Source: an uncultured Poribacteria bacterium (lineage in GTDB: Bacteria > Poribacteria > WGA-4E > WGA-3G). Taken from it: 64,000 nt of DNA. Positions 18,208 to 26,715 of this stretch are shown piece after piece. The stretch spans positions 1,778,481-1,842,480 of the forward strand of contig OY282383.1 of assembly GCA_958295855.1 (NCBI GenBank), given 5' to 3'. Both the position numbers and the translations under genes were made by a program. The first letter of the stretch is position 1. The number at the start of each line of letters is the position of its first letter. Under the pieces are notes generated by a model that had not been told where the DNA came from, did not search any database, and saw only the letters and a program-made list of their open reading frames with translations.

Positions 18208-19083
18208 ATGAACGAAAAAGAAATTCTGAAAAAGATTCAGCGCATTGAAATATTTGCGAATCGACTGGTGAACACAGTGTTTGCAGGCGAGTATGAGAGT
18301 GTTTTCAAGGGGCAGGGAATTACATTTGATGAGGTGCGGGAATATCAGATCGGCGATGAAATACGGACGATCGATTGGAATGTGACAGCGCGCATGGGAC
18401 AAGCCTACATCAAAAAGTATGTAGAAGAACGCGAGTTAGTGATGATGTTGGTTGTGGATATGAGTGCCTCCACAAGCTTCGGGAGTATCGCTGAGACGAA
18501 GGCAGAGGTTGCAGCGGAAATTGCCGCCCTGCTCGCTTTTTCGGCCATCAAAAACAACGACAAGGTCGGGCTTCTCTGCTTCACCGATACCGTCGAGCAC
18601 TTCGTCACACCGGGGAAGGGAAAAAGACATGTTTTGCGCGTAGTTCGCGATATTCTCCATTTTGAGCCTCGGCAGCCGGGCACCAATATTGCGGCGGCGT
18701 TAGCGTTCGCCGACCGGGTTCTCAAACCGCACAGTGTTGTGTTTCTTATCTCGGATTTCAAGGATACAGGGTATGAAAAGCAGTTACGCTTGAGCAGCAA
18801 ACGGCATTCGCTAATTGCTATTACGCTACAAGACCGGCGTGAGGTTGCCCTGCCTAACGTCGGCTTGATAGAACTGGAAGACACCGAGAGCGGGGAGAGG
18901 ATAGTCGTCGATACGCGGTCGGCACAAGCACGGCAGTTGTATGCCGAACGCACCCAGCGCGCAACTGCAGCACGTCGGCAAGCTTTTCGGGCAAGTCAGA
19001 TTGATTCTGTTGACATCCGTACGGACGAGCCTTGTGCAACGCCGCTGATTCGCTTTTTTCGTCAGCGTGGCGCGCGGCGTTAA
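18208..19083 (+). CDS. DUF58 domain protein
   Basis: A 291-residue protein of the DUF58 family. It opens with IRLVN-type helices, then the hallmark GEYESVFKGQGITFDEVREY and GDEIRTIDWNVTARM. A von Willebrand A-like domain follows with a degenerate metal site, VVDMSASTSFG. These proteins usually partner a MoxR AAA+ ATPase, but no moxR gene is next to it here, so it is an orphan in this window. AGGAAAC lies ten bases before the ATG. It is transcribed divergently from the HAD gene. Confidence 0.9.
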   Translation: MNEKEILKKIQRIEIFANRLVNTVFAGEYESVFKGQGITFDEVREYQIGDEIRTIDWNVTARMGQAYIKKYVEERELVMMLVVDMSASTSFGSIAETKAEVAAEIAALLAFSAIKNNDKVGLLCFTDTVEHFVTPGKGKRHVLRVVRDILHFEPRQPGTNIAAALAFADRVLKPHSVVFLISDFKDTGYEKQLRLSSKRHSLIAITLQDRREVALPNVGLIELEDTESGERIVVDTRSAQARQLYAERTQRATAARRQAFRASQIDSVDIRTDEPCATPLIRFFRQRGARR

Positions 19084-19190
19084 GATAGGATACGTCGCGA
19101 TTCGGACATCGCTCCTATAAGAGACGCTGGGACATCCAGAAACTGCTCTTGGGGGAAAACCAAATGCCTCTGCAAAAATGCTTATAATTC

Positions 19191-19219
19191 TTGCATTTTT
19201 TTTGTACTTTTTGTAAAAT
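19191..19219 (+). promoter_or_regulatory. sigma-70 promoter of the LamG gene at 19304
   Basis: TTGCAT and TAAAAT are separated by 17 mostly T bases, 85 bases ahead of the ATG. Confidence 0.65.
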
Positions 19220-19303
19220 AAAACAATCTGATAAGTTTTGAAACGCTAACAGCTTCGAAGGTACGCGATTCCACAGCGCACCTACTATAGAAGGAGATTC
19301 TCA

Positions 19304-20122
19304 ATGAAAACCTCTCTTATGTTTAGGTTTTTGATGTTAGGTCTGATTCTCATGGTACCGGTGTTGGCAGCCCACACCCAAGGAGTCAACGAGAAAGACC
19401 TCATCATCTACTACAGTTTCAACGAAGATACCCTCAAGGGTGAAGATGTCCTTGATGTGTCGGGAAATGGAAATGATGGCCTCCTCCGCGGCAACGATCT
19501 TGAGATAGTCAAAGGTAAAATTGGGGAGTGCATGGAGTTTCCCGGTGTTGCAACTGCCTATATTTCCGTGCGGGAACACAATTACAGTGAACCGATTGAG
19601 GAGTTGAGCCTCGCGGCATGGGTTAAGGTGGAGCAAAGAGGAATGATTGCTTCATGGGATCGGAGTGAATTTTTCCGTTTTGCTGTCGGCGATGACGTGG
19701 GGGCGAACGCAGCCACAACCTTTGTTGCTTTCGACAACTGTTGCCCGATACATGATTGGCATGGTGATACTGATGTCGCGGATGACCAGTGGCATCACCT
19801 CGCTGCAACATTTGATGGCAATGAGAAGCGCATCTACGTTGATGGCAAACTAGATGCGAAGATAGCCGCACCGACCAAAGTCATCGGCGCAGGGCTGGCA
19901 AGGTACGGATTCATCGGAATTGGCTCAGAAGCAGCCGACTTTAATGCAGCAACGGGACCCACATGGGCCTTTAAAGGGCTTATGGACGAGTTTCTAATGT
20001 TCCACCGATCGCTCTCTGAAAAAGAGATTGAACACCTTGCCAACGGCCCCGAAAACCCGTTTGCAGTTGACCCTGCCGGTAAACTGAGCACGACATGGGG
20101 TTACATTAAAGAGGCTAGGTAG
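19304..20122 (+). CDS. secreted LamG domain protein with C-terminal KLSTTW motif
   Basis: A 272-residue exported protein. A signal peptide (about 1-25, cleavage near AHTQ) is followed by one LamG domain: LIIYYSFNEDTLKG, DVSGNGNDG, MEFPGVATAYISV, LSLAAWVKV, WHHLAATFDGNEKRIYVDGKL and LMDEFLMFHRSLSEKEIEHL. Adjacent cysteines sit in DNCCPIHDW. The end, AGKLSTTWGYIKEAR, is the same kind of tag as in the genes at 15197, 16079 and 21493. AGAAGGAGA sits just before the ATG. Surface glycan or protein binding is inferred from the fold. Confidence 0.86.
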   Translation: MKTSLMFRFLMLGLILMVPVLAAHTQGVNEKDLIIYYSFNEDTLKGEDVLDVSGNGNDGLLRGNDLEIVKGKIGECMEFPGVATAYISVREHNYSEPIEELSLAAWVKVEQRGMIASWDRSEFFRFAVGDDVGANAATTFVAFDNCCPIHDWHGDTDVADDQWHHLAATFDGNEKRIYVDGKLDAKIAAPTKVIGAGLARYGFIGIGSEAADFNAATGPTWAFKGLMDEFLMFHRSLSEKEIEHLANGPENPFAVDPAGKLSTTWGYIKEAR

Positions 20123-20159
20123 GAAATGAACGGGCAGGTTTCCGCAAGGTTCGCCTGTT

Positions 20160-20260
20160 CCCTCAGCCCACTGTAAGGGGCGGGCCCCGTGCCCGCCCAT
20201 TGCCTCAATCCACTGTAGGGGGGATGCCTCAGGGCTCGCCTGTTCCTCGTGTCTCCTCAA
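20160..20260. repeat. GC-rich palindromic intergenic repeats
   Basis: Between convergent genes lie GGGCGGGCCCCGTGCCCGCCC-type text (about 20179-20199) and a second, weaker GTAGGGGGG element with CAGGGCTCGCCTG. These belong to the dispersed GTAGGGGCGGG family that recurs elsewhere in the window. Confidence 0.65.
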
Positions 20261-20267
20261 ACTTGAC

Positions 20268-21041
20268 TTACGCCTCAGCTGCCGCTACAGCCTCCTGAAT
20301 GCCCGGCCATTCGCGCCAGATATCGGTATAACCATCATAGCCGTTTTTCTCGCAATCCACGTGACGCACTCGGAAAATTACCGCGTAGCGGATATCCGCT
20401 GCCGCGTTCGCTGCCGCGGAGTGGACTATTTGGTGGTGCGTCAGGACAACATCCCCTGCTTTGCCAACAATCTGTGTGGGCCCTTCAGACAGTTCAAGCC
20501 TGGGCATGCCGTTCGCCAGCAATTCATGGCCTTCCTTTTTGAAATAGTCAGCGAAGAGGCTGTGCGATTTCGGCCACACCGTAAAGTTGCCGCTATACGG
20601 CTGCAGCACATCTGCCAGATAAACGACTGCAAGTGCCGTAAACCCGCGCCGATAGACACCCTTCGCCATGCCGTTTTTACCATTTCCCAACCCATCTAAG
20701 TGGCCGCGAGGTTCGTTCGCATCTGCTTGCAACGGCCCAGGAAAGCGCAACGCTATCTGTCCCGAGCTCGGCGTTAGCACGTTCCCTTCGCCCATCAACG
20801 ATTCGGCGATATTGTAGATAGGAGTCTTGCTGAAAATATCCACAATTTCGGGCGTGTTCCGAATTTCGTTGCAATACGATTGCGCCCGAAACCGCTCCAG
20901 ATCGCCCTGATGCATGCCGGCAGCCCCGATGGAATGGTTAATCGCTTGCCGAGCAGCATCCACCATCAGCTGCGGAACAACCCCAGGAATTGTGATATAG
21001 CCGTTTTCATAGAAAGCTAGCTTCTGTTTACGCGTCAACAT
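20268..21041 (-). CDS. phytanoyl-CoA dioxygenase (PhyH) family protein
   Basis: A 257-residue Fe(II)/2-oxoglutarate-dependent oxygenase. It opens with the family pattern FYENGYITIPGVV. The iron-binding facial triad can be placed as H and D in GHLDGLG and H in HHQIVHSAAAN; NFTVWPKSHSLF and GDVVLTHH surround it. PhyH enzymes hydroxylate small molecules or lipids, and this protein's substrate is unknown. This phylum-level group tends to carry many paralogues, and another is at 46200. A clear promoter is at 21081-21109. Confidence 0.88.
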   Translation of the reverse strand: MLTRKQKLAFYENGYITIPGVVPQLMVDAARQAINHSIGAAGMHQGDLERFRAQSYCNEIRNTPEIVDIFSKTPIYNIAESLMGEGNVLTPSSGQIALRFPGPLQADANEPRGHLDGLGNGKNGMAKGVYRRGFTALAVVYLADVLQPYSGNFTVWPKSHSLFADYFKKEGHELLANGMPRLELSEGPTQIVGKAGDVVLTHHQIVHSAAANAAADIRYAVIFRVRHVDCEKNGYDGYTDIWREWPGIQEAVAAAEA

Positions 21042-21080
21042 ATTTCTCTTATTTCCTCCCGAAAAAATTTTGATAGGCTC

Positions 21081-21109
21081 ATTATAGCACTTTTGGCGTT
21101 TTTAAGCAA
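21081..21109 (-). promoter_or_regulatory. sigma-70 promoter of the PhyH gene
   Basis: Minus strand TTGCTT and TATAAT are separated by 17 bases, 40 bases from the ATG at 21041. Confidence 0.75.
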
Positions 21110-21170
21110 TTTTTAAATTGAGCTAAAAATAGTGGGCGTTATTCCGGTCGGTTATACCTACCGGACTAAG

Positions 21171-21207
21171 GCGTGGGCGGGGCGACCCCGCCCCTACGGG
21201 ACTAAGG
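21171..21207. repeat. GTGGGCGGGG palindromic repeat
   Basis: GGGCGGGG and CCCCGCCC form a near-perfect stem, followed by TACGGGACTAAGG. The same unit occurs twice in tandem at 26423-26487. Confidence 0.8.
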
Positions 21208-21210
21208 TTG

Positions 21211-21400
21211 TTTTGTAGGGATAGGCCTTGTGCCTACCCTATGTTCTTGGGGTCAGCCGCGCCGCGCCCCTAAGCACCGTGCATTCAGACGAACCTCACC
21301 TCACCTTCCCAAAGATGTCGAACCCGCGAGGCCCCAAAATCCGCGTCATTCTGCGTAATCCGCGTAAATCCGCGATTCAGACGAGAAAAATCCGCGTCAT
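21211..21400 (+). repeat. composite intergenic repeat, copy A
   Basis: A modular element of about 190 bases. It contains TTTTGTAGGGATAGGCC with its partner TTGTGCCTACCC, then GGGTCAGCCGCGCC, a C-rich spacer, GGCCCCAAAATCCGCGTC, and iterated AATCCGCG units ending GATTCAGACGAGAAAAA. Copy B at 26067-26260 has the same modules in the same order on the opposite strand. The two flank the gene at 21493. Confidence 0.85.
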
Positions 21401-21418
21401 GCCGCACCTCCCCTCCCC

Positions 21419-21456
21419 AAAAAAAACAGGGCAGCGAACCGAAGTCCACCGCCCTG
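21419..21456 (-). terminator. rho-independent terminator of the lamin-tail gene
   Basis: Minus strand CAGGGC and GCCCTG form a stem around an 18-base loop, followed directly by eight T. It lies 37 bases past the stop of the gene at 21493. Confidence 0.85.
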
Positions 21457-21492
21457 CTCGGGTTAGGTTAGTTTAGAATATATCCCCGAATC

Positions 21493-24400
21493 TTACTCTT
21501 GAACCTTCAAATTGCCCCACGTCGTCGTGAGTTTACCAGCGGCACCGATATGCCCGCGCAAGCGAGTCGCATCCGTCAAACGCTGACGATGCCCGTCAAA
21601 CGAAACATCCTCTATCTGATAATAGTAGACAACGTTCGGTTTGGCAGTCTTGTCGGTGTAGCTGTAAGTCTGCTTTTCGCCCGTGGTACCCGCACCTCGA
21701 ATCATCGTGGGATTGATAACCACAAACTCACCCGTCTTCGTCGCACTCCGCAGAATGTTAAACCCTGCATTGTTCAACTCCGACTGCGTCGTCCACTTGA
21801 TAACCACACCAGCATCCGTGCGTTTGGGTAAGAAACTTGACAAAGACACAGGCAAAGCAGTACCTGGATAGTAGCCCGGTGTGCCGATATCGTCTGAAAT
21901 ACCGTAGTAGGTGTCGCTCGGAATCCGGATCAGTTGCTCGGAACCTTCCGCGCTAACCCACTTGTCTGTTGCAATTCTGTCGTCATAGTAGCGGATGAGC
22001 GAGATACGTTCCTCTGGATTACCAATCTTGTCCTCTGTCAACAGCTCCGCACCAATCGTCACTGTGTCGGTGGGAGTGCCTGACAACGCCACATCTTTGC
22101 CGAACAACTCCAACGTGAACCCTTTCATGCTCAGCATCGAAAACCGGCTATTCTCAACCTCTAACGCTTGCCGCGCACCTCCGCTTTCGCTGTCGTTCCA
22201 CAAGAGCATCACGCGCTGGGAGTTGAGCGGCTGCGGTGCAGAACCACGACGCGTCGCAATCAGGAGCGTCTGGTTCGGGCCAATAATGTAACCGTTAGGC
22301 AGATTGATAGTGACATTCTGACGGGAATCCACATCAGTGCCCTCATTTTCTATTTTCAGACGCCACGCATTAAGGTTGACACCTCGGGTATCCGAACTAT
22401 TGCGGAGCTCTATCCATTGCGGATAACGCCCGTTATCGGAGACTACCATAATCTCACTGATGGTCACTGCACCACCAGCAAGATCGCCCGGTTTTTCCTT
22501 GAGCGCATCATTCGGGAAACCAGGCGTGCCACCATTGGCATTAGTGTTACTCGCACTCCGGTCATACCCTAGCCCGGTGTAATTTGCATAATCCCACACT
22601 TTTTCGCCAAAACCTTCACCAGCCTTATTGCGCTTATACACTCTGCCCTTGGCAAGATCGCCATTAATCGCGTTGCCGTTCCCTGCGGGCGTGGCTATAA
22701 GGGGCCAAATACTGGTTTTCAACCCCTCATCTGGTAAAAAGAGCTCACCACTGATATCGACGATCTTTTCATGGTTCGTTTTAGGCTCGCTGCGCAGCAC
22801 TAACAGGAACTTACCATTCCCAGGCAGAGTACTTAGACCCGCATGGGGCAGAACAATCGTGCCCTTCGCATCATAGAACATCGCATCCGTCTGGATACCG
22901 CTCTTTTCCTGATCGACTGCCGCAGTTATACCCTCAGGATCCCCAAACTTTTTGCCGCGCGCTAAAGGCGTGGTCAACGGATCTTTGTTCACTAGGAGCA
23001 ACACCTTGCCAGCACCTAGTTTGTAATCACCCTTATCATTTGGGAAATGCATCACACGATGTTCCTTACGATCCGCATCGATAATGCTCAACTGCCAGTT
23101 TTTGAGATTGGCTTCACCCGTGGACACATTGCGGAGCTCTATCCAAATGTGGTCTGGGTTGTCACTGTGCCCTATCTCGTTGATGATAACAGGCGAATAC
23201 GGAATAGTGGTTCGGTTTGCCTGCGTTATCTGCGTGGTAGGTTTCGCCCCCGGGGTCGCAATACGATTGGGCGCAATATTGAGCGCAGGCGTCGTGCTGG
23301 CCTCCCAACTACCAGAAAGCGTGCCATTAGGCGCATCCTTCGCCGCCTTGCTGAAATCAACCTTACGGCGCATGGAGATCAGCGGCACAACATCAGCACC
23401 TGCCGTCTCCTCAGTCGCAGCCACGGCCACTGTTCGCCCACCTTGGCCCGGCACGGCCCACCTGCCATTCCCCAAGTTACCGACCGTATCAACCGCCTTG
23501 GCATCGGCAGCGAAAGTGTCCGAGCTGAAGGGCGTAACCTTCAACTGGTAATTGGACAACTGAATCTCGGCCGAGCCTGCATTGTAAATCTCAAGCCACT
23601 GGCTCAACTTCGGATCGGTTTGACTCAGATCGCTGCCCCACATGATTTCGGTGATGATGGGACCCACTTTTTTACTCACTGTCGTTGTGACTCTCGTGTC
23701 AATCAATTCAAGGGTACCACCGTTGCTGTCGGGACCGAACAAGTTTTCTAAGTGCGGCAAGCGCGCTATAGAATAAAACCTCTTCGCTAAGCCGGTGTTC
23801 GAGACAGACGCACCGCTGTGCGCTAGCACAACAAAACCTTTGGCGGGAAGTGCTACTGATGGCAAAGCCAGCGTAGTCTCGGTCGGCACACCCAAAAGGG
23901 TAGCGGGCCCGGAGATCGTTACCATATTGGATTCCAGATTCCCGTTACCCGCAATGTCCATCACTGCATTCGCAGGCACCTTTAGCGTTATATCGCCCCC
24001 AGAAGTCGGCGTGATGGTGGCTGTGTAGCGCGTGTACCAAGGCACTTCATGTGTGGTCTCCGCAGTCCCACCTCCACCTCTTCCTGCAGATACTCCATCA
24101 TCTGACATTTTCACGCCTGCATACACAAGATTCGTGACTTCCGCATTCGAGATTCCCGCACTGAACTTGGTTTTGAAACCCTCGATGAACTCAGCATTGG
24201 TGTGGTCATGGAACTCCGCAAATATCCAGTCGCCGAATCCATAATTCGCATTATGGAAACTGATTGTCACATCAAAGGCACCTGTCTGCGGCTCCGTCGG
24301 GACATCTAGTATCTGCGTTGTCGCGCTTATGGTATCTACCCCGTGTTTGTGATAAGCTCTATGAGCGTTGGTGTTGGGATCCCAGAAATCGTGCCCAGGC

Positions 24401-25455
24401 GAAAAGTTTAACCCAGTGTTGGTGTCGCTCCAGAGGCTGTTGCCGACTGCGTCTGTAAGGCCACCAGCAGTATAAGTCAGCCGAATCTGCGGGTGGAGAT
24501 CGAAATCACCGTCCAGATCCCCTGTAGTACCCCCACTGCCCACAACGTAGGTTGGCTTTAACATGGCTGCAGGGAGCCCAGAGGGAGCTGTCATCACTCT
24601 CTGATCGCCATCCAGATCTATCTTCCACACAGGGTTAGCGTTAGTGCCGAACTTCACTGGCTCGTTAAACGCTAGCTGAGCCTCTATTGTCTCCCCTGCG
24701 CCGTAAAAATAAGCTTTTCGCTTCTTAGTTGCATCGTAAGCAACAATCTCGCCGGCGGCATACTGACTCTTGTTATCTATAGAATCGTAATAGACCCAAA
24801 ACAGGTGGGTATCGGCCATCTTAGAAGCCGTGCTAATGATTGCCCCCGAGCCAGGCATGGTGGGATCTGTCGTAGTCGCAAGCCGAGGGCGTACTCCGTC
24901 CACCTTGTAGGCAGTAGCGAGATTACCATCACTGTTGTACCCTGCAAAGTTAGTCAAAGTCGCAGCAGTGCTAGTGCCGGCATTCAGAAGACGATTACCA
25001 TTATGGAATCCATCTGTACCCGCCCTGATCTGGATACCATCTGTATCCAGATCACGATTACCTACTGTGTACTCGAACGTAATCGACATTTGATTTAACC
25101 CGTCTGCCTCGGGGACACGAGCATGGCCAGTGTTGGCTGCACCGGGCCCTGCTGCCCATCTGAGTGTACTACCGGCACCAAACGAAGTGCTAAACGTGCC
25201 ATTTGGACCGATATATAGAATCACGCGCACGTTCTGGCTGAGATCCACGTTGCCGCTCGTAAAATTCACCGTAATGGAGAGTGTATCGCCTGCTTTAAAG
25301 GTGTTATTCTGTGCAGAATCAGGGGCGGCGATAGTCACAGTGGAAGCAGAGGCAGCCTGGGCAGATCTCGGGGCTGCAAGGGTAGCAACACCGGCAAGCA
25401 GCAGTAACACGAGAAACTTGGTCATGAAAGAATTTTTTAAAGTATTAGTATTCAT
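21493..25455 (-). CDS. large secreted lamin-tail-domain surface protein with C-terminal KLTTTW motif
   Basis: A 1320-residue exported protein. A signal peptide ends near AQAAS (about residue 35). The first 600 residues are beta-rich, Ig/cadherin-like repeats (for example TLSITVNFTSG and DVTISFHN). Three lamin-tail domains follow near residues 601, 752 and 995, marked by IITEIMWG...WLEIYNAG, VIINEIGHSD...WIELRNVS and VTISEIMVV...WIELRNSS. A C-terminal FN3-like segment has VSLSSFLPKR, VIKWTTQSELNNAGFNILRS and VYYYQIEDVSFDG. The last residues, AGKLTTTWGNLKVQE, match the tags on the LamG proteins. The FN3-like segment resembles those before type IX sorting domains, but the tag itself differs. AAGGAGGAG precedes the ATG. 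Confidence 0.85.
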   Translation of the reverse strand: MNTNTLKNSFMTKFLVLLLLAGVATLAAPRSAQAASASTVTIAAPDSAQNNTFKAGDTLSITVNFTSGNVDLSQNVRVILYIGPNGTFSTSFGAGSTLRWAAGPGAANTGHARVPEADGLNQMSITFEYTVGNRDLDTDGIQIRAGTDGFHNGNRLLNAGTSTAATLTNFAGYNSDGNLATAYKVDGVRPRLATTTDPTMPGSGAIISTASKMADTHLFWVYYDSIDNKSQYAAGEIVAYDATKKRKAYFYGAGETIEAQLAFNEPVKFGTNANPVWKIDLDGDQRVMTAPSGLPAAMLKPTYVVGSGGTTGDLDGDFDLHPQIRLTYTAGGLTDAVGNSLWSDTNTGLNFSPGHDFWDPNTNAHRAYHKHGVDTISATTQILDVPTEPQTGAFDVTISFHNANYGFGDWIFAEFHDHTNAEFIEGFKTKFSAGISNAEVTNLVYAGVKMSDDGVSAGRGGGGTAETTHEVPWYTRYTATITPTSGGDITLKVPANAVMDIAGNGNLESNMVTISGPATLLGVPTETTLALPSVALPAKGFVVLAHSGASVSNTGLAKRFYSIARLPHLENLFGPDSNGGTLELIDTRVTTTVSKKVGPIITEIMWGSDLSQTDPKLSQWLEIYNAGSAEIQLSNYQLKVTPFSSDTFAADAKAVDTVGNLGNGRWAVPGQGGRTVAVAATEETAGADVVPLISMRRKVDFSKAAKDAPNGTLSGSWEASTTPALNIAPNRIATPGAKPTTQITQANRTTIPYSPVIINEIGHSDNPDHIWIELRNVSTGEANLKNWQLSIIDADRKEHRVMHFPNDKGDYKLGAGKVLLLVNKDPLTTPLARGKKFGDPEGITAAVDQEKSGIQTDAMFYDAKGTIVLPHAGLSTLPGNGKFLLVLRSEPKTNHEKIVDISGELFLPDEGLKTSIWPLIATPAGNGNAINGDLAKGRVYKRNKAGEGFGEKVWDYANYTGLGYDRSASNTNANGGTPGFPNDALKEKPGDLAGGAVTISEIMVVSDNGRYPQWIELRNSSDTRGVNLNAWRLKIENEGTDVDSRQNVTINLPNGYIIGPNQTLLIATRRGSAPQPLNSQRVMLLWNDSESGGARQALEVENSRFSMLSMKGFTLELFGKDVALSGTPTDTVTIGAELLTEDKIGNPEERISLIRYYDDRIATDKWVSAEGSEQLIRIPSDTYYGISDDIGTPGYYPGTALPVSLSSFLPKRTDAGVVIKWTTQSELNNAGFNILRSATKTGEFVVINPTMIRGAGTTGEKQTYSYTDKTAKPNVVYYYQIEDVSFDGHRQRLTDATRLRGHIGAAGKLTTTWGNLKVQE

Positions 25456-26015
25456 TAGTCTCCTCCTTAAATACTAATTGTTCGCTAGCTTAATTTGAAA
25501 ATAGGAAAACCGTCGGATGCTGCCCACGGTTTTCCGGTATGTTAGAGAACATGGGCGAAGAGATTTTCCCTGAATTCGGTTATGGGAACAAAACCGCCCG
25601 CAACGCACTCCGTCGGTTTGAGACGAAGAGGGTGCGGGCGCGAAGCTGCGCCGACCGTGGCGGTCGACGGGGGTTGCTTGTGAAGTTTTATAGGGATTAT
25701 ACTTAACGCATGTGAAGTTCGGGGGGGGGTAAACCGAACTGTAAGCTCACATCATCCAAAACGTGTGAACACGTGAACCGGACCTTGCAGGCATACAACC
25801 ACCCAAGCACCTTGGGGAGGCGCGTTTGTTGCAGGCACTTTTCTTTCACACTGGCGGTTTTATCAAGCTTTTTATGGTTCATGTTCATTGGCGTTCATAC
25901 ATTTTTGAGGGAAAAACTTACTGGTTGTGGCTCCACCTTGTAACGCAGAATAACGTCAGACACGCGTGCGCGGTTACAGACTCACCGCTTGGATGCGCGT
26001 GAGTTTTTCTTTATG
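25456..26015 (-). promoter_or_regulatory. long structured leader or small RNA region upstream of the lamin-tail gene
   Basis: About 560 bases between a perfect promoter (26023-26051) and the ATG at 25455. No open frame here looks coding. Several stems are clear on either strand: GGAAAACCGT with ACGGTTTTCC (25504-25535), CGCCCGCA with TGCGGGCG (25595-25640), CGACCG with CGGTCG (about 25652-25666), and GTTCGG with CCGAAC inside ATGTGA/TCACAT arms (about 25710-25755). I could not match it to RNase P RNA, tmRNA, SRP RNA, 6S RNA or a c-di-GMP riboswitch by eye. It could be a long 5' leader or an independent RNA. Near 25695-25720 there is loose similarity to the left end of the TnpB element at 39862. 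Confidence 0.5.
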
Positions 26016-26022
26016 CTTCAAT

Positions 26023-26051
26023 ATTATACGACAAAAGGTTTAAAATGTCAA
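26023..26051 (-). promoter_or_regulatory. perfect-consensus sigma-70 promoter
   Basis: Minus strand TTGACA, 17-base spacer, TATAAT: the exact consensus. Transcription would start near 26015 and run toward the gene ending at 21493. It is the strongest-looking promoter in the window. Confidence 0.85.
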
Positions 26052-26066
26052 GACTTTTTTCGCTTT

Positions 26067-26260
26067 TGTCTGAATGCACGGATTATCGCGGATAACGCGG
26101 AAGTACGCGGATTTTTCTCGTCTGAATCGCGGATTATCGCGGATTACACCGAATGACGCGGATTTTGGGTGCCGCGCGGGGCAGCATTTTTGGTCAGGGG
26201 AGGGGAGGCGCGGCTGACCCACAAGAAAACAGGGTAGGCACAAGGCCTACCCCTACAAAA
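26067..26260 (-). repeat. composite intergenic repeat, copy B (inverted relative to copy A)
   Basis: Read on the minus strand it gives TTTTGTAGGGGTAGGCC, TTGTGCCTACCC, GGGTCAGCCGCGCC, CCCCTCCCC, CCCAAAATCCGCGTC and GATTCAGACGAGAAAAA, in the same order as copy A. Extra iterations of GCGGATTATCGCGGATAA follow at its far end. Confidence 0.85.
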
Positions 26261-26292
26261 GAAATTAATAGCAAGATACCGAAAATGTTAAA

Positions 26293-26352
26293 CCGCGCGG
26301 GCCCCAAAATCCGCGTACTTCCGCGTAATCCGCGTAAATCCGCGATTCAGAC
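26293..26352 (+). repeat. composite intergenic repeat, partial copy C
   Basis: Carries GGGCCCCAAAATCCGCGT and iterated CCGCGTAATCCGCGTAAATC ending GATTCAGACG, but lacks the TAGGGG module. With copy B it forms an inverted repeat whose arms are about 50 bases. Confidence 0.8.
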
Positions 26353-26422
26353 GCGTATTCCGTGATTCAGAGAAAGTCAGCCGTGTCATCCGCGCAAGTA
26401 CGCCGCAAGTACGCCGCAAATC

Positions 26423-26487
26423 GTGGGCGGGGAGACGCCGCCCCTACGGGACTAGGGCGCAGGCGGGGAGACGCCGCCCCTACGCAC
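26423..26487. repeat. tandem pair of GGCGGGGAGACGCCGCCCC palindromes
   Basis: Two adjacent units share GGCGGGGAGACGCCGCCCCT followed by ACG; a single related unit is at 21171-21207. The rest of 26353-26715 holds the promoter below and a GTGTCGCGACAC palindrome near 26630, and no gene. Confidence 0.8.
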
Positions 26488-26540
26488 AGGATATCTCGCA
26501 CAGCAGTTACCCAACCCCTACGAGCGAAATAAAAAAAGGG

Positions 26541-26570
26541 TTGATTGTTAACACAGAAAGATGCTATAAT
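26541..26570 (+). promoter_or_regulatory. sigma-70 promoter of the MDR-type dehydrogenase gene
   Basis: TTGATT and TATAAT are separated by 18 bases, about 145 bases before the GTG start at 26716. The leader includes a perfect 12-base palindrome, GTGTCGCGACAC. Confidence 0.65.
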
Positions 26571-26715
26571 TCCTGTGAATTCGCTTTGCTGTGCCAGAGC
26601 AGAAAAAACGTCAGAATATGGGGGGCACCGTGTCGCGACACCCCGGAAAATACCCGTTTAAATTCTTAAACTTCATTTTTAACAATGCAAATCACTTCAA
26701 GGAGTTACCAAAATT

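Noticed and set aside
25703..25888. 61-codon frame in the structured leader (minus)
   Set aside because: It depends on a C/G run and covers a strong hairpin; no ribosome binding site and no family match by eye.
25456..26015. Known structured RNAs (RNase P RNA, tmRNA, SRP RNA, c-di-GMP riboswitch)
   Set aside because: None of their conserved sequence blocks could be found on either strand, so the region is left as an unassigned structured leader.
26067..26487. CRISPR array
   Set aside because: The iterated AATCCGCG units and palindromes have no regular repeat-spacer spacing and no cas genes are present.
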